Shown here piece by piece: positions 8,120 through 15,129 of a stretch of 36,138 nt of DNA (position 1 is the stretch's first letter; each line of letters starts with the position of its first letter). Under the pieces are notes generated by a model. The model saw nothing but the letters and a program-made list of their open reading frames with translations. It made no database searches and was not told the origin of the DNA. The DNA is taken from contig JAJCXY010000111.1 of NCBI GenBank assembly GCA_029263215.1, positions 1 to 36,138 on the forward strand, written 5' to 3'. This stretch comes from Acidimicrobiales bacterium. GTDB lineage: Bacteria; Actinomycetota; Acidimicrobiia; Acidimicrobiales; Aldehydirespiratoraceae. Made by a program: the position numbers and the translations under genes.

Positions 8120-9334
8120 CTATTCGTGGTCGTGGCGTAGGGCGAACGCCATCGGGACAAGTGCTGTGATTTGGGCGATTCCTCCGGCCAAGAAGGTCGC
8201 GCGTAGGCCGAGGTTGTCTGCAAGGAGGCCGCCACCGATGGCTCCAGCTACGAAAGCTGTTCTTGTGATGGTTCTTGACGCGATCACTGCTCGGCCGAGG
8301 ATCTCGTTCGGGCAGTACCGCTGTATGAAGCCGCGGCCGATCGCCAGCAGCACGCCGGATGCCCCGCCGCTCACCGCCCAGCACACGACCACCAGCAGGG
8401 TTGTCGTGGCGCTAGCGAGCCCGAACATGGTGGTTGCGGCGATTGCGGCGGCGGTGAGCAGCACTGGTGGACGGCCGAAGCGCTCGACGAGGCGCGGGGC
8501 AATGCTGGCCGCGGCCGCTGCACTGACGGCTGCCGCTGTCAGTGTGAGGGCGTAGATGAACTCTGAGGACTGATGAGTGTCGAGGATCAACAAGACGAGG
8601 AGACTGAATCCGGCTGCGGCTCCGATATTGAACATGGCGACGCTGGCGGTCCACGGTCCCAGCATTTGATGGCTACGAATCCAGCGCAGCCCGGCTGGGA
8701 CTTCGCTCAGCGACTGGCGCAGTTCGATCTTCCGCCCGGCCGGTTCTGTCTCTGGGCGCGGTAGCTGCCGGAATGGCACGGTCGATCCGAGGTAGCTGAG
8801 GCTGTCGACCACGAAGGGCAGCCATGGAGTGGCGATGAAGAGTCCTGCACCGACTGGGGCGCCAACTAGGTCGTTGGTGACGATCTCGGCGCTGCTGATC
8901 TGTCCGTTGGCACGGTCGAGATCTTGCCGCTCGACAATGGTGGGAACAATGGCGACCACCGAGGGATCGACGAGGATCTCACCAACGGTGATGACAAACG
9001 CCACGACAAACAACATCCAGATCGAGGCCGCATCGGCTAACACAGCGGCGCCAAGTCCAGCCATCACGGCCGCCCGCCAAACCTGGGTTACAAGGATCAG
9101 TCGACGGCGATCCGAACGGTCAACGATCACACCACCGACAGGGCCAAAGACCAGCCAAGGCAGGAACTGGGCGGCCGTAACGCCAGCGATGAGCAAGGGC
9201 GAATCCGACAGCGTTGTCGCCAACAGGGGCAGAGCCGCAAGTCGAATACCGTCACCGAGATTCGAGACACCCGTTGCGAGCAGAAGCGAATGAAAGTCTC
9301 GCCCAAGTGACTGTCGTCGGGTATCCGCCTCCAC
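8120..9334 (-). CDS. MFS drug/metabolite exporter
   Basis: About 404 aa with 12 predicted hydrophobic helices. The motif-A region between helices 2 and 3 is visible as G-G-V-I-V-D-R-S-D-R-R-R. The sequence resembles the MFS_3/enterobactin-exporter (EntS-like) group, which includes macrolide exporters. The start is placed at GTG 9334 (V-E-A-D-T-R-R-Q), which has GAGAGG 9 bases upstream; a GTG at 9340 is only 3 bases from it and 9364 is too far. It is followed immediately by the APH-fold gene, suggesting a two-gene resistance or detoxification unit. Substrate unknown. Confidence 0.85.
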   Translation of the reverse strand: MEADTRRQSLGRDFHSLLLATGVSNLGDGIRLAALPLLATTLSDSPLLIAGVTAAQFLPWLVFGPVGGVIVDRSDRRRLILVTQVWRAAVMAGLGAAVLADAASIWMLFVVAFVITVGEILVDPSVVAIVPTIVERQDLDRANGQISSAEIVTNDLVGAPVGAGLFIATPWLPFVVDSLSYLGSTVPFRQLPRPETEPAGRKIELRQSLSEVPAGLRWIRSHQMLGPWTASVAMFNIGAAAGFSLLVLLILDTHQSSEFIYALTLTAAAVSAAAAASIAPRLVERFGRPPVLLTAAAIAATTMFGLASATTTLLVVVCWAVSGGASGVLLAIGRGFIQRYCPNEILGRAVIASRTITRTAFVAGAIGGGLLADNLGLRATFLAGGIAQITALVPMAFALRHDHE

Positions 9335-9385
9335 AACCACGAGCCTCTCACGGATCCACCACACCGATCCTGAAGCGCTCGATAC

Positions 9386-9595
9386 TCAGCCCATCCAGAA
9401 ACCTTTGCGGTGGGAAACGCCGAGCGACTTGCGGCACTCGATACAGAACCACAGGTACGCCTTCCCGAAGCTCGCGTCGATCTGCTGTTGGCACATGCCT
9501 TCGATCTCTTGTTCACAGTGAGGGCAGAGCGGCGCGATCCCCTCGGCAGGAACGTAGGTCGGGAGGCGATCTCGGTTCAGTCGAGCACGGTTCAT
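9386..9595 (-). CDS. Small zinc-ribbon protein of unknown function
   Basis: 69 aa. Cysteine pairs C24-x2-C27 and C51-x2-C54 form a zinc ribbon, with an extra C35. The C-terminus L-G-V-S-H-R-K-G-F-W-M-G looks strongly conserved in character. The start is the ATG at 9595, preceded by AAAGG eight bases upstream. The longer frame to 9784 overlaps the VapBC promoter and is not credible. Role unknown; small zinc ribbons of this type often bind nucleic acid or partner proteins. Confidence 0.6.
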   Translation of the reverse strand: MNRARLNRDRLPTYVPAEGIAPLCPHCEQEIEGMCQQQIDASFGKAYLWFCIECRKSLGVSHRKGFWMG

Positions 9596-9680
9596 CGCAC
9601 AAGCCTTTTTCCGACCAAGAATCAGGCGGCGAGCACCATCAGCCGCGCTCGCCGGCACCGTATAGCTCGAAGGGTGGACG

Positions 9681-9688
9681 GTATATAC
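9681..9688. promoter_or_regulatory. GTATATAC palindrome upstream of vapBC
   Basis: Perfect 8-bp palindrome ending 7 bp before the vapB ATG. VapB/VapBC complexes usually autorepress by binding palindromes that overlap their promoter. The short distance and missing ribosome-binding site suggest a leaderless transcript, with this A+T-rich element near or inside the -10 region. Function is inferred. Confidence 0.35.
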
Positions 9689-9695
9689 TCGTTGC

Positions 9696-9890
9696 ATGAC
9701 CAAGCGATTGATCGACGTCGATGACGATGCGCTCGATGCTGCACGCGCCCAACTCGGCACCCGCACCATCAAAGACACCGTCAATGAGGCGCTACGTAGC
9801 GCCGCTCACCAACGCGGCGTCGAGCTAGCAGACGCGCTGTCTGTTCTCGCTGAGGCCGATCTCGACGACCGTTCCACGGCGTGGCGCTGA
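9696..9890 (+). CDS. vapB: VapB-type antitoxin (type II TA)
   Basis: 64 aa. The N-terminal ribbon-helix-helix-like segment T-K-R-L-I-D-V-D-D-D-A-L-D-A-A-R-A-Q-L-G-T-R-T-I-K-D-T-V is the standard DUF2191/VapB opening and would bind the promoter. The acidic C-terminal tail (E-A-D-L-D-D-R-S-T-A-W-R) would wrap the toxin. The stop TGA overlaps the toxin ATG by one base (TGATG), giving translational coupling. Confidence 0.9.
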   Translation: MTKRLIDVDDDALDAARAQLGTRTIKDTVNEALRSAAHQRGVELADALSVLAEADLDDRSTAWR

Positions 9891-10291
9891 TGTTCCTGCT
9901 CGACACGAGCGTCCTAACCAGAATCAGCACTCCGTCGATCCTCCAGCGAATCGAGGAACTCGACCGCGACGGCCTCGCTCGCACATCCATGACCGACCTC
10001 GAGATCGGCTTCTCAGCACGTAGCGCCGACGAATGGGATCGCCTCCTGGTTGCACTGGGAACGTTCCGGCGAATCGACGTCGAGGCACACCATTTCGACC
10101 GCGCACAACAGGTTCAACGCAGCCTTGCCACCGAGGGGCTCAGAGGACGAAAGGTGCCCGATCTCCTCATAGCCGCAGTCGCTGAGGCCGCGTCGCTCAC
10201 AGTCCTGCACTACGACGCAGACTTCGACCACATCGCAGCCATGACCGAGCAGCCAACCCAATGGATCGTCAATCGCGGTTCGATCGATTGA
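9890..10291 (+). CDS. vapC: VapC-type PIN-domain toxin ribonuclease
   Basis: 133 aa PIN domain. Acidic metal ligands are D5 in F-L-L-D-T-S-V, E38 in T-D-L-E-I-G-F, D91 in V-P-D-L-L-I-A-A-V-A-E and D109/D111 in H-Y-D-A-D-F-D-H-I-A, so the Mg-dependent RNase centre is intact. VapC toxins cut tRNA or rRNA. The start at ATG 9890 overlaps the vapB stop; a GTG at 9881 is in frame but would add only three residues. The pair sits at the left edge of an accessory stretch carrying the arsenic genes. Confidence 0.92.
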   Translation: MFLLDTSVLTRISTPSILQRIEELDRDGLARTSMTDLEIGFSARSADEWDRLLVALGTFRRIDVEAHHFDRAQQVQRSLATEGLRGRKVPDLLIAAVAEAASLTVLHYDADFDHIAAMTEQPTQWIVNRGSID

Positions 10292-10304
10292 TCAGCTCCT
10301 TGCT

Positions 10305-10374
10305 GAGCGGCTACTCCACCATGGCGATGAGTTCTTCATCGCTCGGAATCTCCACGCCAGGCAGGTAGTGGGTG
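10305..10374 (-). pseudogene. Remnant of an Nfu_N-domain gene 3' end (left copy of direct repeat)
   Basis: 70 bp matching 12282-12351 at 64 of 70 positions. Read on the minus strand it encodes H-Y-L-P-G-V-E-I-P-S-D-E-E-L-I-A-M-V-E then TAG, the last residues of the Nfu_N-like protein at 12288-12620. Upstream of this the frame stays open but has no similarity to that gene. Of five coding differences, four are synonymous and one is Tyr to His. This suggests the fragment diverged while part of a working gene, and is not a fresh target duplication. Confidence 0.8.
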
Positions 10375-10575
10375 CTTGATCGAACCCCGATATCGCCCCG
10401 TTGCGACCCCGCACTCAGACGAGTGCCGCCTTCATCGTGACTTCCGAGGGGCATCAGTGGATGCTGGATCTTGTTGGGACTCGATCAGACCCGGGCCGGA
10501 GGTTTCGGGCCGCAATCGGCCGGCGATGGGACTTTGGTCTCTACGGCAGTCGGTCGATTGGGGCGATAGTGAGGC

Positions 10576-10875
10576 ATGGACGATTCAACTTTGATTGAAC
10601 TATGCCGAGCTTTGGGTGATCCGGTCCGCTTGGCGATCATCAACGAGCTGCGTGATGGGACTCGCTGCGCGTGCGTCCTGTCCGAGGTAGCTGCGGCATC
10701 GCCGTCGTTGTTGTCCCATCATCTCAAAACCCTTCGCCTCGCCGGTCTGATCACTGGGGAGGAACGCGGCCGGTGGATCGACTACACGCTCGTCCCTCGA
10801 GCGCTCCAGCAGTTGTCGGACGCCCTTGCTCCCGAAGTCGCCTTCGTCGATGCCCCTGGACCAACAAATGACTGA
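10576..10875 (+). CDS. arsR: ArsR/SmtB-family arsenic-responsive repressor
   Basis: 99 aa winged helix-turn-helix repressor. The helix-turn-helix is S-P-S-L-L-S-H-H-L-K-T-L-R-L-A-G-L-I. Immediately before it is C-A-C (in T-R-C-A-C-V-L), matching the C-x-C As(III) site of ArsR, so arsenite binding is likely. The wing is E-E-R-G-R-W-I-D-Y-T-L. A TTCAA-N6-TTGAA inverted repeat (10584-10599) lies within the first codons and could be its operator. The gene overlaps the ACR3 ATG by 8 bp, so repressor and pump are co-expressed. Confidence 0.92.
   Translation: MDDSTLIELCRALGDPVRLAIINELRDGTRCACVLSEVAAASPSLLSHHLKTLRLAGLITGEERGRWIDYTLVPRALQQLSDALAPEVAFVDAPGPTND
10584..10599. promoter_or_regulatory. TTCAA-N6-TTGAA inverted repeat, candidate ArsR operator
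   Basis: The 5-bp arms and A+T-rich character resemble ArsR/SmtB operators, but the site lies inside the arsR coding start. That is compatible with a leaderless or very short leader promoter just upstream. Low certainty. Confidence 0.3.
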
Positions 10876-11959
10876 CCTAGTAGCACCTGGCGAGCTTCCG
10901 GTTCTGGAGCGTTTGTCGGCGCTCGACCGGTTCCTGCCGTTGTGGATCATCGCCGCGATGGGGACGGGTATCGGCTTGGGACGTCTCGTCCCGGAGCTGA
11001 ATGACTGGCTCGACACGGTGAAGGTGGGGACAGTGTCGTTGCCGATCGCGGTCGGTTTGTTGTTGATGATGTACCCCGTGCTGGCCAAGGTGCGGTACTC
11101 CGAGATCGACGAGGTAGCTGCCGACCGGCAACTCATGGCCAGCTCGCTGGTGTTGAACTGGCTGATCGGCCCAGCGCTCATGTTCGCCCTGGCGTGGCTA
11201 TTGCTCCCGGACCTTCCGGAATACCGGACTGGCCTGATCATCGTCGGTTTGGCCCGCTGCATCGCGATGGTGTTGATCTGGAACGACCTTGCCGGCGGCG
11301 ACCGTGAAGCTGCAGCAGTGCTGGTGGCAGTCAACTCGGTCTTCCAGATCCTGGCCTACGCCGTGCTGGGCTACTTCTATCTCGAACTTCTGCCCGGTTG
11401 GCTTGGTCTAGAGACCGCGGAACTGGAAGTTTCGATGTGGGAGATCGCCAAGATCGTCCTGATCTTCTTGGGGATCCCACTCGCCGCCGGTTACCTCAGC
11501 CGCCGCTGGGGCGAATCCAGTCGCGGGATCGACTGGTACGAAAACACATTCCTCCCGCGTATCGGGCCCTTGGCGCTCTATGGGCTGCTGTTCACGATCG
11601 TCATGCTGTTCGCCCTGCAGGGTGAAACCATCACCGACAAGCCCGGCGATGTCGCCCGCATCGCGCTCCCGCTACTGGCCTACTTTGCGATCATGTGGGG
11701 CGCATCGTTCGCCCTCGGCCTTCGCCTCGGGATGCCCTACGCGAAAACCACAACGCTGGCGTTCACCGCAGCCGGCAACAACTTTGAACTGGCGATCGCT
11801 GTCGCCATCGGCGTTTTCGGGGTCACCTCGGGCCAAGCCCTCGCCGGGGTCGTCGGCCCTCTCATCGAAGTCCCGGTCCTCGTCGCCCTCGTGTACGTCG
11901 CGTTGTGGGCCCGACGACACTTCTACCCGCAGACCCCTACACCGGAGGGTCACTCATGA
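10868..11959 (+). CDS. acr3: ACR3-family arsenite efflux transporter
   Basis: 363 aa membrane protein with about ten hydrophobic helices, which exports As(OH)3/arsenite using the proton gradient. Diagnostic ACR3 elements are G-L-A-R-C-I-A-M-V-L-I-W-N-D-L-A (the conserved transport cysteine) and F-T-A-A-G-N-N-F-E-L-A-I-A-V-A-I (the conserved Glu helix). The start at ATG 10868 overlaps the arsR stop (ATGACTGA); frames opening at 10826 or 10850 only add arsR-overlapping residues. Its own stop overlaps the next ATG (ATGA), making a three-gene arsenic operon. There is no arsC reductase in the window, so As(V) reduction must be done elsewhere. Confidence 0.95.
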   Translation: MTDLVAPGELPVLERLSALDRFLPLWIIAAMGTGIGLGRLVPELNDWLDTVKVGTVSLPIAVGLLLMMYPVLAKVRYSEIDEVAADRQLMASSLVLNWLIGPALMFALAWLLLPDLPEYRTGLIIVGLARCIAMVLIWNDLAGGDREAAAVLVAVNSVFQILAYAVLGYFYLELLPGWLGLETAELEVSMWEIAKIVLIFLGIPLAAGYLSRRWGESSRGIDWYENTFLPRIGPLALYGLLFTIVMLFALQGETITDKPGDVARIALPLLAYFAIMWGASFALGLRLGMPYAKTTTLAFTAAGNNFELAIAVAIGVFGVTSGQALAGVVGPLIEVPVLVALVYVALWARRHFYPQTPTPEGHS

Positions 11960-12183
11960 ACTGCTACGACTGCGAGACCCAAGCCACAACAATCACCGCA
12001 GTCGCGGTGTGTCATGACTGCGGCGCGGGTGTCTGCGCTCAACACGCCTCGGTGTCTGAGCATCATCTCACCGTCACCCGCGCCCTCAATATGCGTATAC
12101 CCACCGACCCGCCACAGCGACGGGTCCGATGCCTCGTCTGCGCCGACGCCGTCACCGCAGCCAACGCAAAGAAGTACAAGTAG
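11956..12183 (+). CDS. DUF2180-family small cysteine-rich protein
   Basis: 75 aa. Treble-clef or zinc-finger-like cysteine pairs: C3-x2-C6, then C-H-D-C-G-A-G-V-C, then a His cluster S-E-H-H-L and a final C-L-V-C. DUF2180 proteins are repeatedly seen behind ACR3 in actinobacteria. A metal or metalloid chaperone role is plausible but unproven. The ATG overlaps the ACR3 stop, so it is translationally coupled. An in-frame ATG at 11905 would lie inside ACR3 and is unlikely. Confidence 0.8.
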   Translation: MNCYDCETQATTITAVAVCHDCGAGVCAQHASVSEHHLTVTRALNMRIPTDPPQRRVRCLVCADAVTAANAKKYK

Positions 12184-12281
12184 CCGTAACCGCAAACAGC
12201 ACTGAACCGGCGTTCGGGCTGGTCGCTACCGACGCCATGTGAGTCGCTCGGGCACAATACGTCCCCGCGGGGAAGTCTTTG

Positions 12282-12351
12282 GAGCAGCTACTCCACCATG
12301 GCGATGAGTTCTTCATCGCTCGGAATTTCCACACCGGGGAGGTAGTAGGTG
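12282..12351. repeat. Right copy of the 70-bp direct repeat flanking the arsenic cassette
   Basis: Pairs with 10305-10374 (64 of 70 identical, with 39 consecutive identical bases at 10311-10349/12288-12326). This copy is the functional 3' end of the Nfu_N-like gene. The two copies bracket about 1.9 kb containing arsR, acr3 and the DUF2180 gene. No integrase or inverted termini are visible. Confidence 0.85.
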
Positions 12352-12620
12352 TACAGCCCGCCGATTATCTGTTCGATGCCGCCAGTGTCGGTCTCGGAGA
12401 ATTGCACCGTGACCATGGAGCTATAGATGTGAATCGAGCTGACCGACGTGCTGGATTCGAAGATCCGGCTCGCCAGGTTGGCTGCTGGGTCGGTGGCGGT
12501 GATCTCATCGCCGGCCTCATAGCGGACGTGGCCCATGCCGGTGAGGCTGCGGTTGAGTTCGAAGCGCACAGTTCCCGGCCAAGGCGAGGAGGTGCGGATG
12601 AGAGTGACAGGTTGTCCCAT
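12288..12620 (-). CDS. Nfu/NifU N-terminal (Nfu_N)-domain protein
   Basis: 110 aa. The layout P-G-T-V-R-F-E-L-N-R-S-L-T-G, then A-A-N-L-A-S-R-I-F, then V-S-S-I-H-I-Y-S-S-M-V-T-V matches the Nfu_N fold found at the front of Fe-S scaffold proteins. Here it stands alone, without the C-x-x-C NifU domain, so it cannot itself hold an Fe-S cluster by that route. The C-terminal Y-Y-L-P-G-V-E-I-P-S-D-E-E-L tail is duplicated at 10305-10374. It converges on the arsenic operon and shares a direction with the membrane protein and rnhB. Confidence 0.65.
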   Translation of the reverse strand: MGQPVTLIRTSSPWPGTVRFELNRSLTGMGHVRYEAGDEITATDPAANLASRIFESSTSVSSIHIYSSMVTVQFSETDTGGIEQIIGGLYTYYLPGVEIPSDEELIAMVE

Positions 12621-12633
12621 AGCGAAACGCAGG

Positions 12634-13074
12634 TTAGCGAGCCTTGCCCCGCCAAACCCACATGGCCTGCCCGGTCCAGCCGGTGACGGCGGCCCACACC
12701 GCCGTGCCGATCGAAACGGTCATCAGGATCGTGTGGATGACCGTGAACCCGAGCTCGTGGTCGTCGATGATGATTCCGGTGCCCCGCACCAGCCAGAAAC
12801 CGATCGTCCACCACACCAGCACCGCCATCACGTTTCGAACCCAGCTCCTGCGACGAAGCAGGCCGTAGCCGGCCACTGCTCCGAGCGCCGAGAACAGCAC
12901 TACCACCCCGATCCGCCAGGTGGTTCCCCAAGTGTTGAGATCGTCGTTGTCGAGAACGAGCCTCAGCCTCGATGCCCAGAGAAACAGGGTCCATCCGACC
13001 AGGGTGAACGCGGAGAGTCGCCTCGCGGGAACGCTGGTGGTCTCAGAAGAGGTCGAGCTGGGCGAGGTCGTCAT
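12634..13074 (-). CDS. Four-helix membrane protein of unknown function
   Basis: 146 aa from the ATG at 13074. After a Ser/Thr-rich cytoplasmic start there are four hydrophobic segments: L-S-A-F-T-L-V-G-W-T-L-F-L-W, I-G-V-V-V-L-F-S-A-L-G-A-V, M-A-V-L-V-W-W-T-I-G-F-W-L-V, and T-I-L-M-T-V-S-I-G-T-A-V-W. No family recognised. The start lies 32 bp inside the end of rnhB, indicating co-transcription. The longer frame to 13245 would be antisense-like within rnhB and is rejected. Confidence 0.55.
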   Translation of the reverse strand: MTTSPSSTSSETTSVPARRLSAFTLVGWTLFLWASRLRLVLDNDDLNTWGTTWRIGVVVLFSALGAVAGYGLLRRRSWVRNVMAVLVWWTIGFWLVRGTGIIIDDHELGFTVIHTILMTVSIGTAVWAAVTGWTGQAMWVWRGKAR

Positions 13075-13750
13075 CAGGGTCGACGATACGGGGAACGCCG
13101 GTCCATCGGAGATCGTCCATGAATACCCAACGACGCCGATGAATAGCGCTCGGGCCATAGGCCGCGAGGGCGGCCTTGTGGCGAGGACACGGATAGCCCT
13201 TGTTGCCGGCAAACGAGTAGGCCGGATAGTGCTCGTGCCAGTCACGCATCATCCGGTCGCGGGTGACCTTGGCCACGATCGACGCCGCCGCGATGGAGAG
13301 GCTGACCGCGTCGCCCTTCACGATCTTCGTGGTGGGTACGGTCTCCACGAAGTCCCAGTTGCCGTCGACCAGCACATGGTCGACAGCCACGCCGAGTCCG
13401 GCCAGGACCCGTTGTGCCGCGAGCTTCTGGGCGGCCGACATTCCGAGCTGGTCACACTCCTCCCGGCTGGCGTGAGCCACCGACACATGATCGGCCCACT
13501 GGATCACCCGGTCGTGCATCACTTCGCGTTCGGCCTCGGTGAGCATCTTGGAATCACGGACCTTGTAGAGCCGCTTCTCGCGGGGCACGACCACCGCCGC
13601 CAAGGTGAGCGGACCGGCCCAGGCACCGCGCCCCACCTCGTCAATACCGGCGACGCTGCCGCATCCGAGGTCCCACTGCTCGCGTTCGAGCCTCAGCCCG
13701 GGTGCCTTGTTCTTGATCGACTTGCGCAGGGTCGGCGCCGTCGCGGTCAT
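13043..13750 (-). CDS. rnhB: Ribonuclease HII
   Basis: 235 aa enzyme removing RNA (including single misincorporated ribonucleotides) from DNA-RNA hybrids in the cytoplasm. Signature A-G-I-D-E-V-G-R-G-A-W-A-G-P-L gives D37-E38. D129 (V-L-V-D-G) and D147 (V-K-G-D-A) complete the DEDD metal site, at the same spacing as in E. coli RNase HII (91 and 18 residues). A-A-A-S-I-V-A-K-V-T-R-D and F-A-G-N-K-G-Y-P are also conserved. Relatives normally begin close to the GIDEVGRG motif; the extra ~30 N-terminal residues are basic. Confidence 0.95.
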   Translation of the reverse strand: MTATAPTLRKSIKNKAPGLRLEREQWDLGCGSVAGIDEVGRGAWAGPLTLAAVVVPREKRLYKVRDSKMLTEAEREVMHDRVIQWADHVSVAHASREECDQLGMSAAQKLAAQRVLAGLGVAVDHVLVDGNWDFVETVPTTKIVKGDAVSLSIAAASIVAKVTRDRMMRDWHEHYPAYSFAGNKGYPCPRHKAALAAYGPSAIHRRRWVFMDDLRWTGVPRIVDPDDDLAQLDLF

Positions 13751-13767
13751 GGGCGGACGGTAGCCGG

Positions 13768-15126
13768 TCAGGCCCGCACAGGCGCGGCGAGCAGGGCCTC
13801 GCCGGATAGCTCACCCGACGACCAGCTGGGATCGAGCCCCGGAAATGTGATCTCGCCCGGACGACTCGACAAGGCGCCGGTGCGCTCCCAGAGCACCGCC
13901 GGCCGATCACCATGCCAACGCACACTGAAGGAGATCGAGCCTGCTCGCGTTGCCAGACCCCGAACGTCGATCGGCTGGCCCAGCCACGTTTCGGGTAGCT
14001 CCGGGAGCAGGGCCACCGGACCGTCACCGTGGGGCTGGTCGACAATCATCTCGATCACGCGGGCGGCCCCATCGGCGACACGGGTCGCGACGGTCCAGTC
14101 CGTGACCGTGAGTGAATCCGCCAGTCGGCGGGCATCGGCCGCGGGCTTCGGCAAGTCACTCTCGAGCGCGGCCGCCACCAGGCCGGCAGTGGCCCGGTCG
14201 AGGGTGGAGCCGGCTGCGTCGGCCAGCGGCCCGGCCAGCTCGTCGAGACCGGACGGGTCTCCGGCGAGCAGGTCGCGCGAAGCGAGCGCCCTAAGAGCCG
14301 CGCCGGCCACGTCGTCGGCCAAAGCACCGTCGAGAGCGGCCTCCACAACGGTCGCCCGCGCTCGATCCGCCTCGCCGTGCAACCCGGCCACGTCGAGCCA
14401 CCACGCCGCTTCGGCAGCCGCGATCGGAGCGGTCGAGCCCGCGGCCAGGATGAGGTCGCACACCACTCGTCGCCAGGCGGAAACCAGGTCGGTATCGGGA
14501 ACGTCGATCTCCACGCCCGCCGCCGCGACCTTCCGCCAACCGGTAGCCACGTCCGCCGGGTCGACGATCTGAGCCGGGAGTTCACCCTCCACCCCCACCA
14601 GCACCTTCACACACTGGCGATGAGGAACCGCCAACAGCAGGCCGGCGCCGACCTCGGCCCCTTCGAGATCTACAGGAGCCGGCCCTGGCCCGGTCATGAC
14701 GGTCGGCCACGGATCACCATCCACCACCACAACGCCGCCCGCCGGCCTCTCCCCTCTCATCCAGCTCGAGCCGTCCACGGAGATACCTTCCGCCGACCCC
14801 TCCACCAGCCCGGCCACTCGTGCGACCACAGCCACCACCACCGCAGTGGGAGAGGCATTCTCGAACTCGATCACCAGAGCGCGGCCCGAACCATCGTTGC
14901 TTGCCGCAACCCGCTGGATCACATCGCCGCCGGGCACCCGGAGCCAGGTCTCAGAGGTTGGGGTGTCCTCGATACGGGTCTGGCGAACCGCCCGTTCATC
15001 GTGAGCAAGCCGCCAGCGATCCTCTCCACCGATCCCCCACTCAACCCGCCAACCAGCGTCGAGTGAGGTGATGGTGCCGGCGCGGTCGATCCGGGCCGTG
15101 GGGCCCTGCAGGTCTCCTATCAGCAC
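13768..15126 (-). CDS. Conserved hypothetical protein, glycoside-hydrolase-like tail
   Basis: 452 aa, no signal peptide or membrane helix. The N-terminal ~200 residues look like beta-sandwich (repeated V-V-V-V strands). The middle is helical with an Ala-rich composition, like an alpha/alpha-toroid. The end (V-A-L-L-P-E-L-P-E-T-W-L-G-Q-P-I-D-V-R-G-L, then S-I-S-F-S-V-R-W-H-G) resembles the C-terminal beta domain of GH65/GH95-type glycosidases. I see no convincing catalytic pair, so enzymatic activity is doubtful. It lies 3 bp from gpsA and 17 bp from rnhB in one minus-strand run. Confidence 0.55.
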   Translation of the reverse strand: MLIGDLQGPTARIDRAGTITSLDAGWRVEWGIGGEDRWRLAHDERAVRQTRIEDTPTSETWLRVPGGDVIQRVAASNDGSGRALVIEFENASPTAVVVAVVARVAGLVEGSAEGISVDGSSWMRGERPAGGVVVVDGDPWPTVMTGPGPAPVDLEGAEVGAGLLLAVPHRQCVKVLVGVEGELPAQIVDPADVATGWRKVAAAGVEIDVPDTDLVSAWRRVVCDLILAAGSTAPIAAAEAAWWLDVAGLHGEADRARATVVEAALDGALADDVAGAALRALASRDLLAGDPSGLDELAGPLADAAGSTLDRATAGLVAAALESDLPKPAADARRLADSLTVTDWTVATRVADGAARVIEMIVDQPHGDGPVALLPELPETWLGQPIDVRGLATRAGSISFSVRWHGDRPAVLWERTGALSSRPGEITFPGLDPSWSSGELSGEALLAAPVRA

Positions 15127-15129
15127 GGA

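Noticed and set aside
10305..12351. Insertion sequence or integron carrying the arsenic genes
   Set aside because: No transposase, integrase, inverted termini or attC-like site; only the imperfect direct repeat is present.
12920..14572. 550-codon plus-strand frame opposite rnhB and the glycosidase-like gene
   Set aside because: Low-complexity Ala/Arg/Ser product, antisense to rnhB, which has all catalytic residues.
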